DNA of 64,000 bases from Gracilaria domingensis. Taxonomy: Eukaryota; Rhodophyta; Florideophyceae; Gracilariales; Gracilariaceae. Positions within the stretch are counted from its first letter, which is position 1; each line of letters starts with the position of its first letter. Both the position numbers and the translations under genes were made by a program. Below are positions 21,667 through 32,585 of the stretch, piece after piece. Under the pieces are notes generated by a model. That model saw only the letters and a list, made by a program, of their open reading frames with translations, ran no database searches and had not been told where the DNA came from. The DNA lies in assembly GCA_022539475.1 (NCBI GenBank), contig VCMS01000247.1:1-64000 (forward strand), in the 5' to 3' direction.

Positions 21667-22009
21667 TGTAGGTTTTCAAGTCGCACACGTTTAGATAGAG
21701 CCAATTGCTTGGTGATGGTCTCCCGCCGAACGAGATCTAGTGCTCACATGTTACGACATACGTCGTAGAGCGGTAGCACTTGCATTGACAATACGCGACC
21801 AATTGTCAGCGACTCCGCCGTGAACTGTTGCTCAAGCGAAAGGGCACAATGCAAAGCATAAGACAGTCCGACTGTGTGGACTGAATAAAGACGATGGACG
21901 GAGTCACTATGACAACGACCCAGCCTTGATGCTGATCAACGCCTTACTTGCCTCTCAGTAGTCTCGATCCAACGCTATCATGTCGCAACACACAGGCCAG
22001 CTTCCGATA
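21667..22009 (+). repeat. left LTR of the copia element
   Basis: 343 bp, starting TGTAGGTTTTCAAGTCGC and ending CAGCTTCCGATA. It contains a TGAATAAAG word near 21880 that could serve as a polyadenylation signal. It is essentially identical to 26535-26877. Confidence 0.95.
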
Positions 22010-23125
22010 GTTATGGGCCCAGCTGGAGGCGTCGCTACTGAATCAGGAGGCAGTATTAACAGTGCACCAAAATTTGTAACTAACAGCACGCCTAAAGTTC
22101 AGTACCGAAATGCATTGCGCGTGTGGATGAAGATGATGCATCGTTTTGCCGAAGTGGATAACAAATCCAAGGCTGTCTGCAAAGGAGCAGGGCTCTTGGT
22201 ATATCTATCGTGTGAAGCAACTGCCCAAGCATTGTTAGATCAAGCTCAACGTACTGGAAGCCTTTGTTTGGATGGCCATGATGACGACGTCAATAACGAA
22301 GCACTCATCGAGTCAATTCTTGACGTTATCGCGAAAGACAGCCCGACGGAGATCGTAAAGCGAGAGGTGGACTTGCTCACAGCGATCTCAGCGTGCATTC
22401 GTAAACCGAACGAAAAGATTTCTTTCTTTGCGAACAGGTTTAATGGGGCTGTCGCCGAGTACAGCGTCCACACCAACGGATTCAACGCTTCAACGAATCG
22501 ACAGTTTGCACTTATGATGCTACGTAATGCCCGGCTTTCGCAAGAAACTATGAACGCAATTATTCTACAGCTTACGTCTAAGAATAGTTCCCACGGAAAG
22601 GACTCTGTTTTGTCTGACGTAGGCCTTTCTGAAACCGAGATTAAGTTTCTTTGTGACTCTTTGGTACATGAGAGCTTCGTCAACGACCCTAATGCCGTTA
22701 CCGTTGCTGAAAAGCTAAAGAAAGTTCAAACGCTTACGAAGAATTCTCGTGTTGATGTCCCGATGTTTTCCTTGATGGACGCTACAACCTCCCTGAGTCA
22801 CGTGGACAATGTCGAAGAGAACCCCGAAACGCAAACCACCAAAGTTCAGAATTCATTGCTCGGAAAAAGGGCCAGTTCCAGTACCGCCGAGAAAGCTTCT
22901 TTCGTTAAAAAGCTGAAAAATGAGAACCCCTGTCGTGCTTGTGGTGAGTTCGGTCACTGGTATAAGGACAACGAGGAATGTCGCAATAAGATGCGCAAGA
23001 AGCAGAGTACGCGTCCAAGCTCCAACGGTGGAGCTCCTGCGGCAAAGGTATCGCTTGTTGAAGACGTCCCTCCTCCTTCCGCGTCGAAGTCCGAGCCAAC
23101 TATCCGTTCGCTTTTTCAAAAGTGA
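21980..23125 (+). CDS. copia Gag polyprotein region
   Basis: 381-codon frame. An ATG at 21980 lies inside the LTR, and a second ATG at 22013 overlaps the primer site and is an equally good start. The N-terminal two thirds is helical capsid-like sequence (for example IRKPNEKISFFANRFNGAV). Near residue 317 is a zinc knuckle of CCHC type (CRACGEFGHWYKDNEEC, with longer than usual last spacing). A basic Ser-rich end follows. It packages element RNA. Pol follows with an overlap of a few bases in another frame. Confidence 0.9.
   Translation: MSQHTGQLPIVMGPAGGVATESGGSINSAPKFVTNSTPKVQYRNALRVWMKMMHRFAEVDNKSKAVCKGAGLLVYLSCEATAQALLDQAQRTGSLCLDGHDDDVNNEALIESILDVIAKDSPTEIVKREVDLLTAISACIRKPNEKISFFANRFNGAVAEYSVHTNGFNASTNRQFALMMLRNARLSQETMNAIILQLTSKNSSHGKDSVLSDVGLSETEIKFLCDSLVHESFVNDPNAVTVAEKLKKVQTLTKNSRVDVPMFSLMDATTSLSHVDNVEENPETQTTKVQNSLLGKRASSSTAEKASFVKKLKNENPCRACGEFGHWYKDNEECRNKMRKKQSTRPSSNGGAPAAKVSLVEDVPPPSASKSEPTIRSLFQK
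22010..22023 (+). promoter_or_regulatory. primer binding site matching the initiator tRNA-Met anticodon arm
   Basis: GTTATGGGCCCAGC directly follows the left LTR. It is complementary to the anticodon arm of the eukaryotic initiator tRNA-Met (GCTGGGCCCATAAC), the half-tRNA priming known for Drosophila copia and yeast Ty5, rather than to a tRNA 3' end. The match to the conserved tRNA sequence is from memory. Confidence 0.75.
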
Positions 23126-26100
23126 GGTCAGACAAGCTCCAACCTGACCTCAATCCTATATTAGACGAAGGAGCACCTACATCTACAGCTGGTATCGATC
23201 AGGCTACGGCCTTATGCGACGCTCTTGGTATTGAGCTGATTCTCGATCCGCCACGCGAGCAGTACTATCACGGATGGGGTATTAACGCTGCGGACGCAAA
23301 GATAGTCGTTTGCACGTGGAATCTCGTCCTGAATGATATAAATGGCAAACCAACAGCAATACCTTTTGACTTGGTGAGAGGATCATCCCCGATTATAATT
23401 GGCCTTGAACTACTACGGCATTCTAACGTTCTGAATCGCGAGACCCCCCCTGTTTGTTGCTTTGAAAGACCAATGGATAATGCTGAACGCCGTTTCTACA
23501 CGTATGTACGCCCCGATGAACATGGTAATGATCGACTACGATTGGAGATTGTGCCCAGCGATAGGTCCACCATTCGCACGCTACTGGGAAGTCCTTGCAA
23601 GAAGATGGGTGTAAATGCTGTGAAAAAGATTCATCGCTTTACACATGCTACTTCTGACGAGATGAAACAGCTGCTCGCCGACGCCAACATGCTCACTGAT
23701 GAACTTCGCTTGGCTTGCGACAAAATATTCAATGCATGCGACCTTTGCGCGGCCTCTGGGCGCCCAGCGCACAAGAAGAAGGTTTCACTAAGCCATGTCA
23801 ACGAGGCGTTCAACGAGACGGTCCAGGCTGACTTTTTGGTGGTATACATATCAGGTGAGAAGTACGAAGTTCTGAACATCATTGACGCTGGCACAAATTA
23901 TGGAGAACGAGTCATCGTCACTCAAAAGAACGCTTCCGAACTTTCGAACAAACTCGAATCAGAATGGATATACCACCACGGAGCCCCCAAGTATTTCAGT
24001 GCCGATCCGGAGTTTACAAATGCCAAACTATGTAAGCTCCTCGCTGCTCACGGGATTGTAGTACAGGATAGGCCCTCTCGCTGTTCGTAGAAAAATGGCA
24101 AAGTCGAACGTAATAATGGGTTATTCAAGAATGTATTTGACCGTATCTCTAGGGAAAACACGAATGCTTCCCCTCAGACCCTTGTGGCACGTGCATCCCT
24201 TCTGACGAATATGTTTCACGGCTCCTCAACGTTAAGCGCATTTCAGCTCGCGAGGGGTTACTCACCGTCCGTTTTAGCAATGCCAGGGAACCCAGTCACA
24301 CAGGATCTACTTGACGCCCACATACGCACTGCAGCGACCAGAGCCCTGCAGAAAGTACTGAAGTCACGCAATAATCATCTACTGTCACCGAACTCATTTA
24401 AACCTGGAACATCTATATGGGTCTACTTCAATACATCGAAACAGAATGAACCTGTGAGATGGGTATCGGCGAAGGTCGTAGAAGCGACGCCGTTTTATAT
24501 CAAGTGCCGTAGATCTCATCGTGGCCCACCAATGAAGGTGGCATATGAGCATGTGCGCCTAGCCCCAGAAGGAGAACTGGCTCGTGATTTGCAAGAGGGT
24601 ATTCTTGAAGATGTACTGTCTGAGGACGTTCCAGACAATGCACCAGAAGGAATTTTGAACAGTCCAGACAGCGATGACGATGAAGCGCAGATAATGTTGG
24701 ATATTTTCGGCCCAGACGATGACAGCGACGATGATGATGTAAGCGCAGTGAAGAGATCGATGTTTTCTAAACCCGTACTTGGTCAACCGCAGATGGACAT
24801 CGGAGAAGAGGGCAATGACAACCACCAATCTGAAGCAGGGCAAGACCTTCAATCGGACGAGCAAGCAGTCCTTAATGAAGTCTACCGAAGTGTAGGAAGC
24901 GCTCAAGTTACGAGGAGCAAGATGGACTGTGCACCTCCATCGCTACTGAACAAAGCGTTGGATGAAGAGATCCAGAAGGCGTGGAAAGATGCCTATGTTG
25001 TAGTGCCGGAGAGCACAGTCCCACGAGATGCTAACGTGATAAGCTCTCATGTGGTCTACAAAGTGAAGAAAGAAGAGAAAGGGTTAAAACGATTGAAAGC
25101 TCGACTCTGCCCCCATGGCAACAGAGATAAGGAAAAGGGCAACATACGAAACGACTCTGCCAATGCTCAGTTTGATATCATTCGACTGTTATTATCGCTT
25201 GCTACCGTGCTTTCTTTTCGACTCGGGTGCATAGACGTCAAGGGGGCATATTTACAGAGCGGCCCAATTACACGCGACTTGTACGTTCGTCCGCCAAGGG
25301 AATGCAAAGAAAACCGCGGCACTCTCTGGAAGCTAGTCAAGCTTCCATACGGCATCAGTGAAGCCGGTAGGCAGTGGGCAACTGTGATCGAAAAATGGAT
25401 GCTCGATACTGCAGGCCTCGAACGTATTTTTGGTGTTAGTCAACTATATGTGAAGCGTGACAAGGACAATAAGATTTGCCTTCTCCTTGCGAAGCTAACC
25501 GACGATTTGTTAATGGCGGGATCCCGAGCGGAAATGCGAGCGTTTTCCCAACAAATTGCTGAGCGCTTTAAGATAAGCAAAACTATCATCGACGACGAGA
25601 TCAAGTTTAATGGGTGCACGATCAATCAGCTTGAAGATTATAGTATTACTCTCTCGATGCTGGAGTATGCAAAATCAATCCAACGAATCAATGTGAGCAA
25701 AACTAGAAGGTCCATGCAACAGGACAAAGCTACACAGAGTGAAGTTCGATCCTACCGCAAACTTGCAGGCGAACTGATATGGCTTGGATGCGGAGCACTG
25801 CCTCAGGCTACGTACATTGGATCATACATGCAGCAACGAATCCCGCAGTTACGTGTGTCGCACTTAATTGAAGCGAATCGAATGCTATCCGAGATGTGCC
25901 ATTTACGCCCAATGCTGTGCTACCGACGACCATCGGCAAAGATCTGTAGCTTAGAAGTGGTCTCTTTTTCTGATGCTTCTTTCAATATATCACCTGCACA
26001 GTGTTACGGGCAAACGGGTTTTGTCACAGGACTTAGACTGATTACAGAAGACGGTGACGCATCTACTTTCCATTTGATCGACTGGGCAAGTATCAAGCAA

Positions 26101-26499
26101 AAACGCGTGTCCTACTCATCCTACGGTGCAGAAATTCTTGCATGTACCGAAGCGGACGACAGAGGATTTAATCTCAAATGTGCATTGCAGTCAATATCCC
26201 CATCTGATACGTTTGTTCATGTCTTGAACGTGGACTCCAAAGCTTTGTTTGACACTATAACTACATTGCATGAAGGGAAGGAGTACAGACTCAGACAAAC
26301 CGTTCAACGTATCAGGGACTCCTTCGAATCGAAAGAACTGGATTCGCTTCGATGGATTCAAGGAAAAGCCAACATAGCTGATGCATTAACGAAAAGAAAC
26401 CCGGCGTCGCATAGACTTTTGAACCGAATTGCAGTTACGGGTCAATTGCTACTACCTGGTCATCGTTCATTTTGCTTGAACAGTTCTACTTGGACTTAA
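23122..26499 (+). mobile_element. copia Pol region: protease, integrase, reverse transcriptase, RNase H
   Basis: Order of parts, with rough positions: aspartic protease region about 23150-23450, integrase zinc-binding and core about 23600-24350, an acidic linker about 24660-24740, reverse transcriptase about 24950-25700 (NVISSHVVYKVKKEEKG, GCIDVKGAYLQ, KLPYGISEAGRQW, TDDLLMAG), and RNase H about 25950-26450 ending in the usual NIADALTKR. The reverse transcriptase and RNase H region is long and intact. The protein is related to copia pol but divergent. About one apparent break is present in the whole region. Confidence 0.9.
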
Positions 26500-26534
26500 G
26501 TTGTTGTAAATGTGTTTACTACAACTGGGGGGTC

Positions 26535-26877
26535 TGTAGGTTTTCAAGTCGCACACGTTTAGATAGAGCCAATTGCTTGGTGATGGTCTCCCGCCGAACG
26601 AGATCTAGTGCTCACATGTTACGACATACGTCGTAGAGCGGTAGCACTTGCATTGACAATACGCGACCAATTGTCAGCGACTCCGCCGTGAACTGTTGCT
26701 CAAGCGAAAGGGCACAATGCAAAGCATAAGACAGTCCGACTGTGTGGACTGAGTAAAGACGATGGACGGAGTCACTATGACAACGACCCAGCCTTGATGC
26801 TGATCAACGCCTTACTTGCCTCTCAGTAGTCTCGATCCAACGCTATCATGTCGCAACACACAGGCCAGCTTCCGATA
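26535..26877 (+). repeat. right LTR of the copia element
   Basis: 343 bp, matching 21667-22009 with one difference seen by eye. It is preceded by a G-run that is the likely polypurine tract and followed by the ACTGT duplication. Confidence 0.95.
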
Positions 26878-26882
26878 ACTGT

Positions 26883-27640
26883 ACCGTAACCAAACATGGT
26901 GTTGCTCATGTATCATACCCCTGAGTTACAATAGAATATCTAAAAGATAGCTATTGTACAGCGAAGTATACTGCGGAGTCTACAGTATAGACGGCAGAAC
27001 AGAGCAGAGGCGCTACATCCGCAATTGGCCTGTTGTTCCTCCGAAACCAATTCTGGTTCCTCATTGTTGTATTCTCATAACATTTGTTAAAGTGCCTCTG
27101 GTGCCCCAGAGGCACAGCCATGCATTAGTGCATCCCGGACTATACAATCGTTTGAAACGTCTGAAAAATAATTGAGATTTGTAAAACATCTTAATTGTTC
27201 GGAAAACGTGCTTATTAACGTTTCATACGTGTCCACGTACCACATATTCCATGAGCCCTTTTCTTCTCCCAGTTCTCTGAAAGATTCCAACACATTTCAG
27301 ACGAAAGTCTTTCATACCAATCCCATTCATCATGGGACGCTCTCCATCAAAACTGTGGCTGTACTTTGAGAAAGAAACACAGTCTCAGTTTAAAACTCCA
27401 CGAAGCAAAATGTCTATTTTGGAAGCAAACAGTATCAGCAACAACACCAAACATGGCAACGCACCACAAAAACTGCAAATACATTCCTAGAACAATTGTG
27501 GTTGTACAATCTCTGGCTACCCTGCAAAATACACAAGAACCAGCACCTTCTTTCTCAAGAGCAACAAACGGAACACTATCATCAATACGTATAGATCTGA
27601 TCACACTAAAAGTTCAAAACGAACCCAGAGAGGTGAATTG
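26883..27640. other. gene-free stretch with a perfect hairpin
   Basis: No gene recognised. A perfect 10-bp stem with a 4-base loop (GTGCCTCTGG / CCAGAGGCAC) lies at 27092-27115. The DNA just after the copia element continues the sequence interrupted at 21661. Confidence 0.5.
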
Positions 27641-27644
27641 ATGT

Positions 27645-28045
27645 CTGGATGATATTCCCCAGATAACCTATATTTGGATTACGAGACCTGCAGATGTCCA
27701 TTTGATCTCCTTAAGATGTCTAGATGATATACGTTAATGATGCTCAGGTGATGCATGAATTATATCCAAATGATAACCACCTGATACTCATATGATGTAC
27801 GAAGAGATGTCCATTGGATTTTGTGATGTCCGAATGATGCACCCTGGATTTCCGGACATCCATTGAACATATCTTCGTACATTATATGAATATCTTTGGA
27901 ATAGTTTTTGTACATTCAAAGGACATGTAAAGAGCATCACTTAGGCGCATCCAACGGGGTACCACGGCATATCATTTTGGATACCCTGGATGCGCAGAAG
28001 ATATCCGGCTGATATCCGATAGATGTCCCAAATTTTCATCCGACG
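27645..28045. repeat. degenerate 11-bp-periodic repeats, cluster 1
   Basis: Words of the form GATRTCCNNNT recur at 11-base steps or multiples, for example GATGTCTGGAT GATATTCCCCA near 27650, GATGTCCATTT GATCTCCTTAA near 27694, and GATATCCGGCT GATATCCGATA GATGTCC near 28000. The cluster ends right before the hAT-like coding region. A similar cluster lies at 32025-32585. Confidence 0.75.
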
Positions 28046-28068
28046 GACCTCCGTCGGGCATCACTTTA

Positions 28069-29770
28069 TCTCACAGGGGAACTTGACATCAGCTTAGCAC
28101 TCGCAATGCACAGTACTGCAACTGCATTCAATGTTTTACACACCCGTCGTAGAATGAATTTCTTAAGAAGCTTAGACCCACATACAAACTTCCTTCGCGA
28201 ACAGCTCTTGGTGGCAAATTTTTGGATGATGCTTACGGCCAATGCATGAAAGAAGTTTTTCAATTCACACAGAAGAAAAGAGGCGGAGTGATTGGAATTG
28301 ATGGAGCTACTAAGAAACTTTCTAAGTCGGTTTCGAATGTTATACTGCACACACCGGTGCCTATTTTCATTGAATATTTGAAGTCAGATCTTAGAACTGA
28401 TAACGCAGTGAAGTTTGTCACAAAAATTAAAGACGACATGGAGATTGGAAACTGTAATTAGCTTCAAAGCAGGCATTGCGTTTCTCTTAGACTCTTGCAA
28501 TCTAATGCGACATGTACGAACCAGGCTACAAGATCAGAACATATTTCTTTGGTGCTATGGGTGTGCTTCACACTCGCTACACAACCTAACTATGGATGTT
28601 GGAAAGCTCTCACAGTTCACTACAATTCTTAAGCAGGCCTTGCTTGTGGCAAAAACAATTCGTTTTGTCGGTGTTAGAAGGAGATTGTTTGAGATGATTT
28701 GCGTAGAACGCAGGTCACGTGTCGTATTGCCAACTCTGTATGCCCCTACTGGCGGGAGCTCTGTATATCACATGCTACAACGTTTAATAGAATTGCAAAC
28801 AATTATTGTTTCCATGCCTATTGCATTGTTGGAGGCACGTGAGCAAAGTATGGGGGCCTCTGACTTTGACTTACCCAATCGCTTTGTACAACTTATATCG
28901 GACAATACCTCTTGGAATACACTTGCCACGGCAAGGGATTGTTTCAAATTTATTGCCTATTGCACCACGTTTTTGGACGCTTAGGAAGCTACAATGTCTG
29001 ATTCTTATGCGTCGTTTCTGTATATTTGGCGTATGATCTCGCTCACTACTGCATTATCTTCTGGGCAAAAACAACAATTTGTCAATTCTCTCCTTCGTCG
29101 TTGGTCACAAATTTACACTCCTGTGCATTCTCTCGCTTTTTGCTGTGATCCGAGCTACAGGGAGAAGAGGTCCAATGTAATTAGTATTTACGATTCGCAA
29201 TTTGTAAAACTTGGAAATGGTTCACTAACGGAGCAATGCATTGCGGCCTTTCAACTTCTTGCCAGCGAACGCACAGAGCAGGATCTCCTCTTGGTGGAAT
29301 TTCTGAAGCATGAATTGGACGGATCCGCTCTGCTTCTTCACTTCAAGCGATATCACCCACGTCTAGTCTGGGCACAATTACAGAAGGAACATCCCAAATT
29401 GAGCATGAAGATGATGCAACTATTTCGCTCTCCGGCTTCTACAGCAGGTGTAGAGCGCAATCATAAGATCGGCAAAAGCGTAATGTCCCAGCGAAGGTGT
29501 CGTATGTTAGACGCTAGTGTGGCGCGACAAGTTGCAATTACAAATAATATGTTTCACCTACGAAAGAAAGTTCGGAGTGCTGACCGCGAGAAACTTACAA
29601 AATCATTCACAGAAGCGTCCCAGGATAACACAGATGGTGTTCTTAGTACTTCTTTCGTGAAACAACTCATACAGGCTAACGATTCCGAAGACTTGGACCC
29701 CTTACTGACGTCAGTTATTGATATACAGAATCCGGAAGAGATACTAGACTACTTTCTTTCCGTAGAATAG
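28069..29770 (+). pseudogene. hAT-superfamily transposase, decayed
   Basis: The + strand reads through a hAT transposase of the DUF659 type: ALAMHSTATAFNVLHTRR and LRSLDPHTNFLREQLLV at the start, DDAYGQCMKEVF and the DGATKKLSKS strand with VILHTPVPIF near 28300, GCASHSLHNLTMDVGKL near 28570, and GGSSVYHMLQRLIEL near 28760. At the C-terminus is the dimerisation region SPASTAGVERNHKIGKSV with RRCRMLDASVARQV near 29440-29530. Frames change near 28215 and again between about 28440 and 28465, and a TAG interrupts at 28982-28984. The last 258 codons are open. The middle catalytic region lost sequence at the second frame change. It is a dead cut-and-paste transposon; ends and the usual 8-bp target duplication were not found. 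Confidence 0.8.
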
Positions 29771-32024
29771 GAAGAATTTGATAGTAAAGACTCCTGCGTG
29801 TACATGGCTTATATGAATGCTTTGGATGTGTGTGTTATTCTCATAGGTGCTTTTCGATCTGTGATAACCCAAAATTCTATCCAATGGGGGAAATATAGCC
29901 CAAACCTGACCAATGTGCCAAAGATGTCTTCATTAAGGTTCGTGACAGACAGTACTGTTGAAGGGAAACGTTAGCCAACAAGAGGATTTGGGAGATGTTA
30001 GTGCGCCACAGAAAATAATAACTGACCTTAACTCAAAGTCTTGACTTACATTGTCGATACGTCATGACCATTGAGATCGAGCAATACTGCGTTGACAATA
30101 AAGAAAGGGAAGGAAGCATACACGAATCACATTTTTCGCCTCTGGTATTGCCGAAGTAGCAGCAAACATCAGTGCCCATTAAGGATATTTCCCTCATAGA
30201 TATGCTATAGCTTTGCCTCCGAACAGCCAACGTGTCTCATGATCCATCGGTGGTTTGAGGTCTGATCATATTAGCATTTATGTGCTGCAGCTGCTACTGG
30301 CTAAGCAGAAAAAAGTGTTGTGCTCAAAAGAGCTTTGACTCTCTCTGCCTGTCGCCGCACTTCTTTTCCGAGTTTATGTTTACCGGCTCTGCATTCCTAG
30401 ACAGTAATCGCTGAATAAAGGTGATAATAGGCACAATCAAAGCAGTCCTTTGCGCAAAAATTAAGATCGTGTTACTACGCATTTACAACGTATCATAATG
30501 GTGCCTTGAGCCACGTACGAAGAACATTTTGGCCTCGATAGCCCGGAGGGAGGTGTGTACACACGCATTTGGAGCGGACACAGTAAGTCAAGCAATTAGG
30601 TTGGGAAAAGTTCAAAGCTTTCGGGAACCATAGTAAGAGCGATAGTCCAGAGGGCCACTTGGGCGAGACGCAGACTTGCGGTCTGAACAACGGAGTGTGC
30701 TTGCACTGCCCTCGTGTGGCTTAAAATTGGTTCATGTAGCTCATTTGGGAACGCGCTGCCTTTGCAGTATTTTTCAAAAGTGCCGCTGTTCTAGTTGCTA
30801 GACGTAGCTCCGTACTCTATCCTTGTGGTTGTTATTACAAGGGCAGACATGCAAACGCATAGCGAGCGCATTTCAGGAGAGTCTACGCATGGAGACACCC
30901 CGTGCGTTACTTTTGGGCTCGTGCTGGACTTCTCTTCTGCCCTCATGACAGTGTGGTACTGGAGGAACAACTTTGTACACGTTGATGTACGTATTACAGC
31001 TGGCACATGTGTTATACACGTGTACGTATACCAAGCGTTCGATAAAATTGAGGTAAAAAGCAAAAGTGTAGGAAACGTTTGAAAACGAGACATTTTCGGA
31101 TGCTGGTTTTTCGAACGAATGTATATCCCGAGCAAAACTTATCGCCTACCCTTAGTGGGTATCTGACTTCAAAGGCAAAACTTTTGAGTCAATTGAGCCA
31201 ACGGTTTCCCTCGATGTCCACAGGGGTATAGACGCGCTGCATGTGACAGAGTTGATACGAGTTTCTCCAGAAAACCTCATCGATTCATATCTCTGCGTCT
31301 TTACGCTGCTTAACAGGTTGTAACAGACCAAAAGCGCTTAAGATGTTAAAAATCTGTGTAATCCAAAGCAGACCCGCCACCTGAGTTGCCACAACTCTTA
31401 GCGCGAACTGTTTCCCACCAACGTCAGAGCTGTTAATACTACGGCAAATTCATTCCGCAATACTACACAGATATTTTGCCGACTGACTTGAGAGGGCCAG
31501 TGAGATAGACAAGCAACCACCATCCCTGGTATCAGCAAAACAGGAAACAACCAAATTTGTGAAAGCAACGAGGATTCCACGATCAACTCGACCTGTTGCA
31601 CGGCTTCTCCCCAACACTCTTCACTTTCGTCTAGATCGAGAGAAAACCTACTTTGTCTCCTTGAAAACCTTTCGCAAGTCTTGTGTTGCATCTTACACTT
31701 CTTCAAATATACTAATCCAAACCATATTAGGGCGCAGTGTTCCAAAGTCACTACTTCGACATAGATAGTATTCTTTTCTCCCTAGTATTCATCTCGCGAT
31801 ATCACTTTACCTATGGATGAGACCTAAATCTGAAAGGCACGGCACACGTTTCGTTATAGGCACGAAAACGCGGTGGCTACTTCAAACAATTCATGTGCGA
31901 AGCGTTTCCTAAGAGAGAACATTACATTTTAATGGAGGCATGTCGTATGACAGTGGAGTTTTTATAATTCATAAAAATTGTTCGTCAAATGTATATATGC
32001 ATGCCCTCGAACTTCGAAGAACTT
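29771..32024. other. gene-free stretch
   Basis: No gene, RNA or repeat recognised. It may be the non-coding part of the hAT element, since 11-bp-periodic repeats occur on both sides (27645-28045 and 32025-32585). Confidence 0.5.
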
Positions 32025-32585
32025 CTTGAGATCCCGTTCGGATGGATTTTCTGGAATCGTGGATATTCTACGGGCGGGCCCAAATGCTTTCTTCACACAC
32101 CAGGGATCTTGTACGAGAAGAACCGGTCTGATTATATATTGACAGAGCCCAACATCCAGGGGAACATCCCCAGAGAAACACTTTGATATCCGCTTGATAT
32201 TCCTTAGATATTCTTTGGATATCCGAGTGATTTCTCGGATATCCATCTGATTTTCGAAGTTCGATATGCGGCCGATGTACATAGGATACACGACAATGCT
32301 CACAATATCCATACCAGTGATATTCGTCTGATTTCTGGATGTCCGAATGATGTCCGAGGAATTCTAAGAGAAGCAACTTTGGTTTTCGAAATCATTCGTC
32401 ATATCTTCTGTTATATCTTTCAAAGTATTTGATGCATGTCTCAAGGGTATCAAAAGTGTATCATTTCGTACATCATCTGTATTATCTACTGGATGTCACA
32501 GGGATATCACGGATATACGTAAGATATTCAGATGATATCCGAAAGACATCCGGATTTCAAATCTACGGGGTATCATTCGAGCATC
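32025..32585. repeat. degenerate 11-bp-periodic repeats, cluster 2
   Basis: Runs of the same type as cluster 1. Near 32188 consecutive 11-mers read GATATCCGCTT, GATATTCCTTA, GATATTCTTTG, GATATCCGAGT. Further runs lie near 32320-32360 and 32500-32560 (GATATTCAGAT GATATCCGAAA). Between them is ordinary sequence. The palindromic GGATATCC core makes the repeat readable on both strands. Confidence 0.8.

Larger units (their letters stand above)
21662..26882 (+). mobile_element. Ty1/copia LTR retrotransposon with target duplication
   Basis: Nearly complete element on the + strand: 5-bp duplication ACTGT (21662-21666 and 26878-26882), LTRs 21667-22009 and 26535-26877, a primer site at 22010, gag, and pol in the order protease, integrase, reverse transcriptase, RNase H, which is diagnostic for copia. 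A GGGGGG-containing purine run precedes the right LTR. I saw one difference between the 343-bp LTRs, so insertion was recent. Gag and pol lie in different, slightly overlapping frames. The element looks almost whole, with about one apparent break. Copia elements of red algae, including the GalEa-like group, are known; placement in that group is a guess. Confidence 0.95.

Noticed and set aside
27645-28045. CRISPR array
   Set aside because: The unit is 11 bp and degenerate with no unique spacers and no cas genes.
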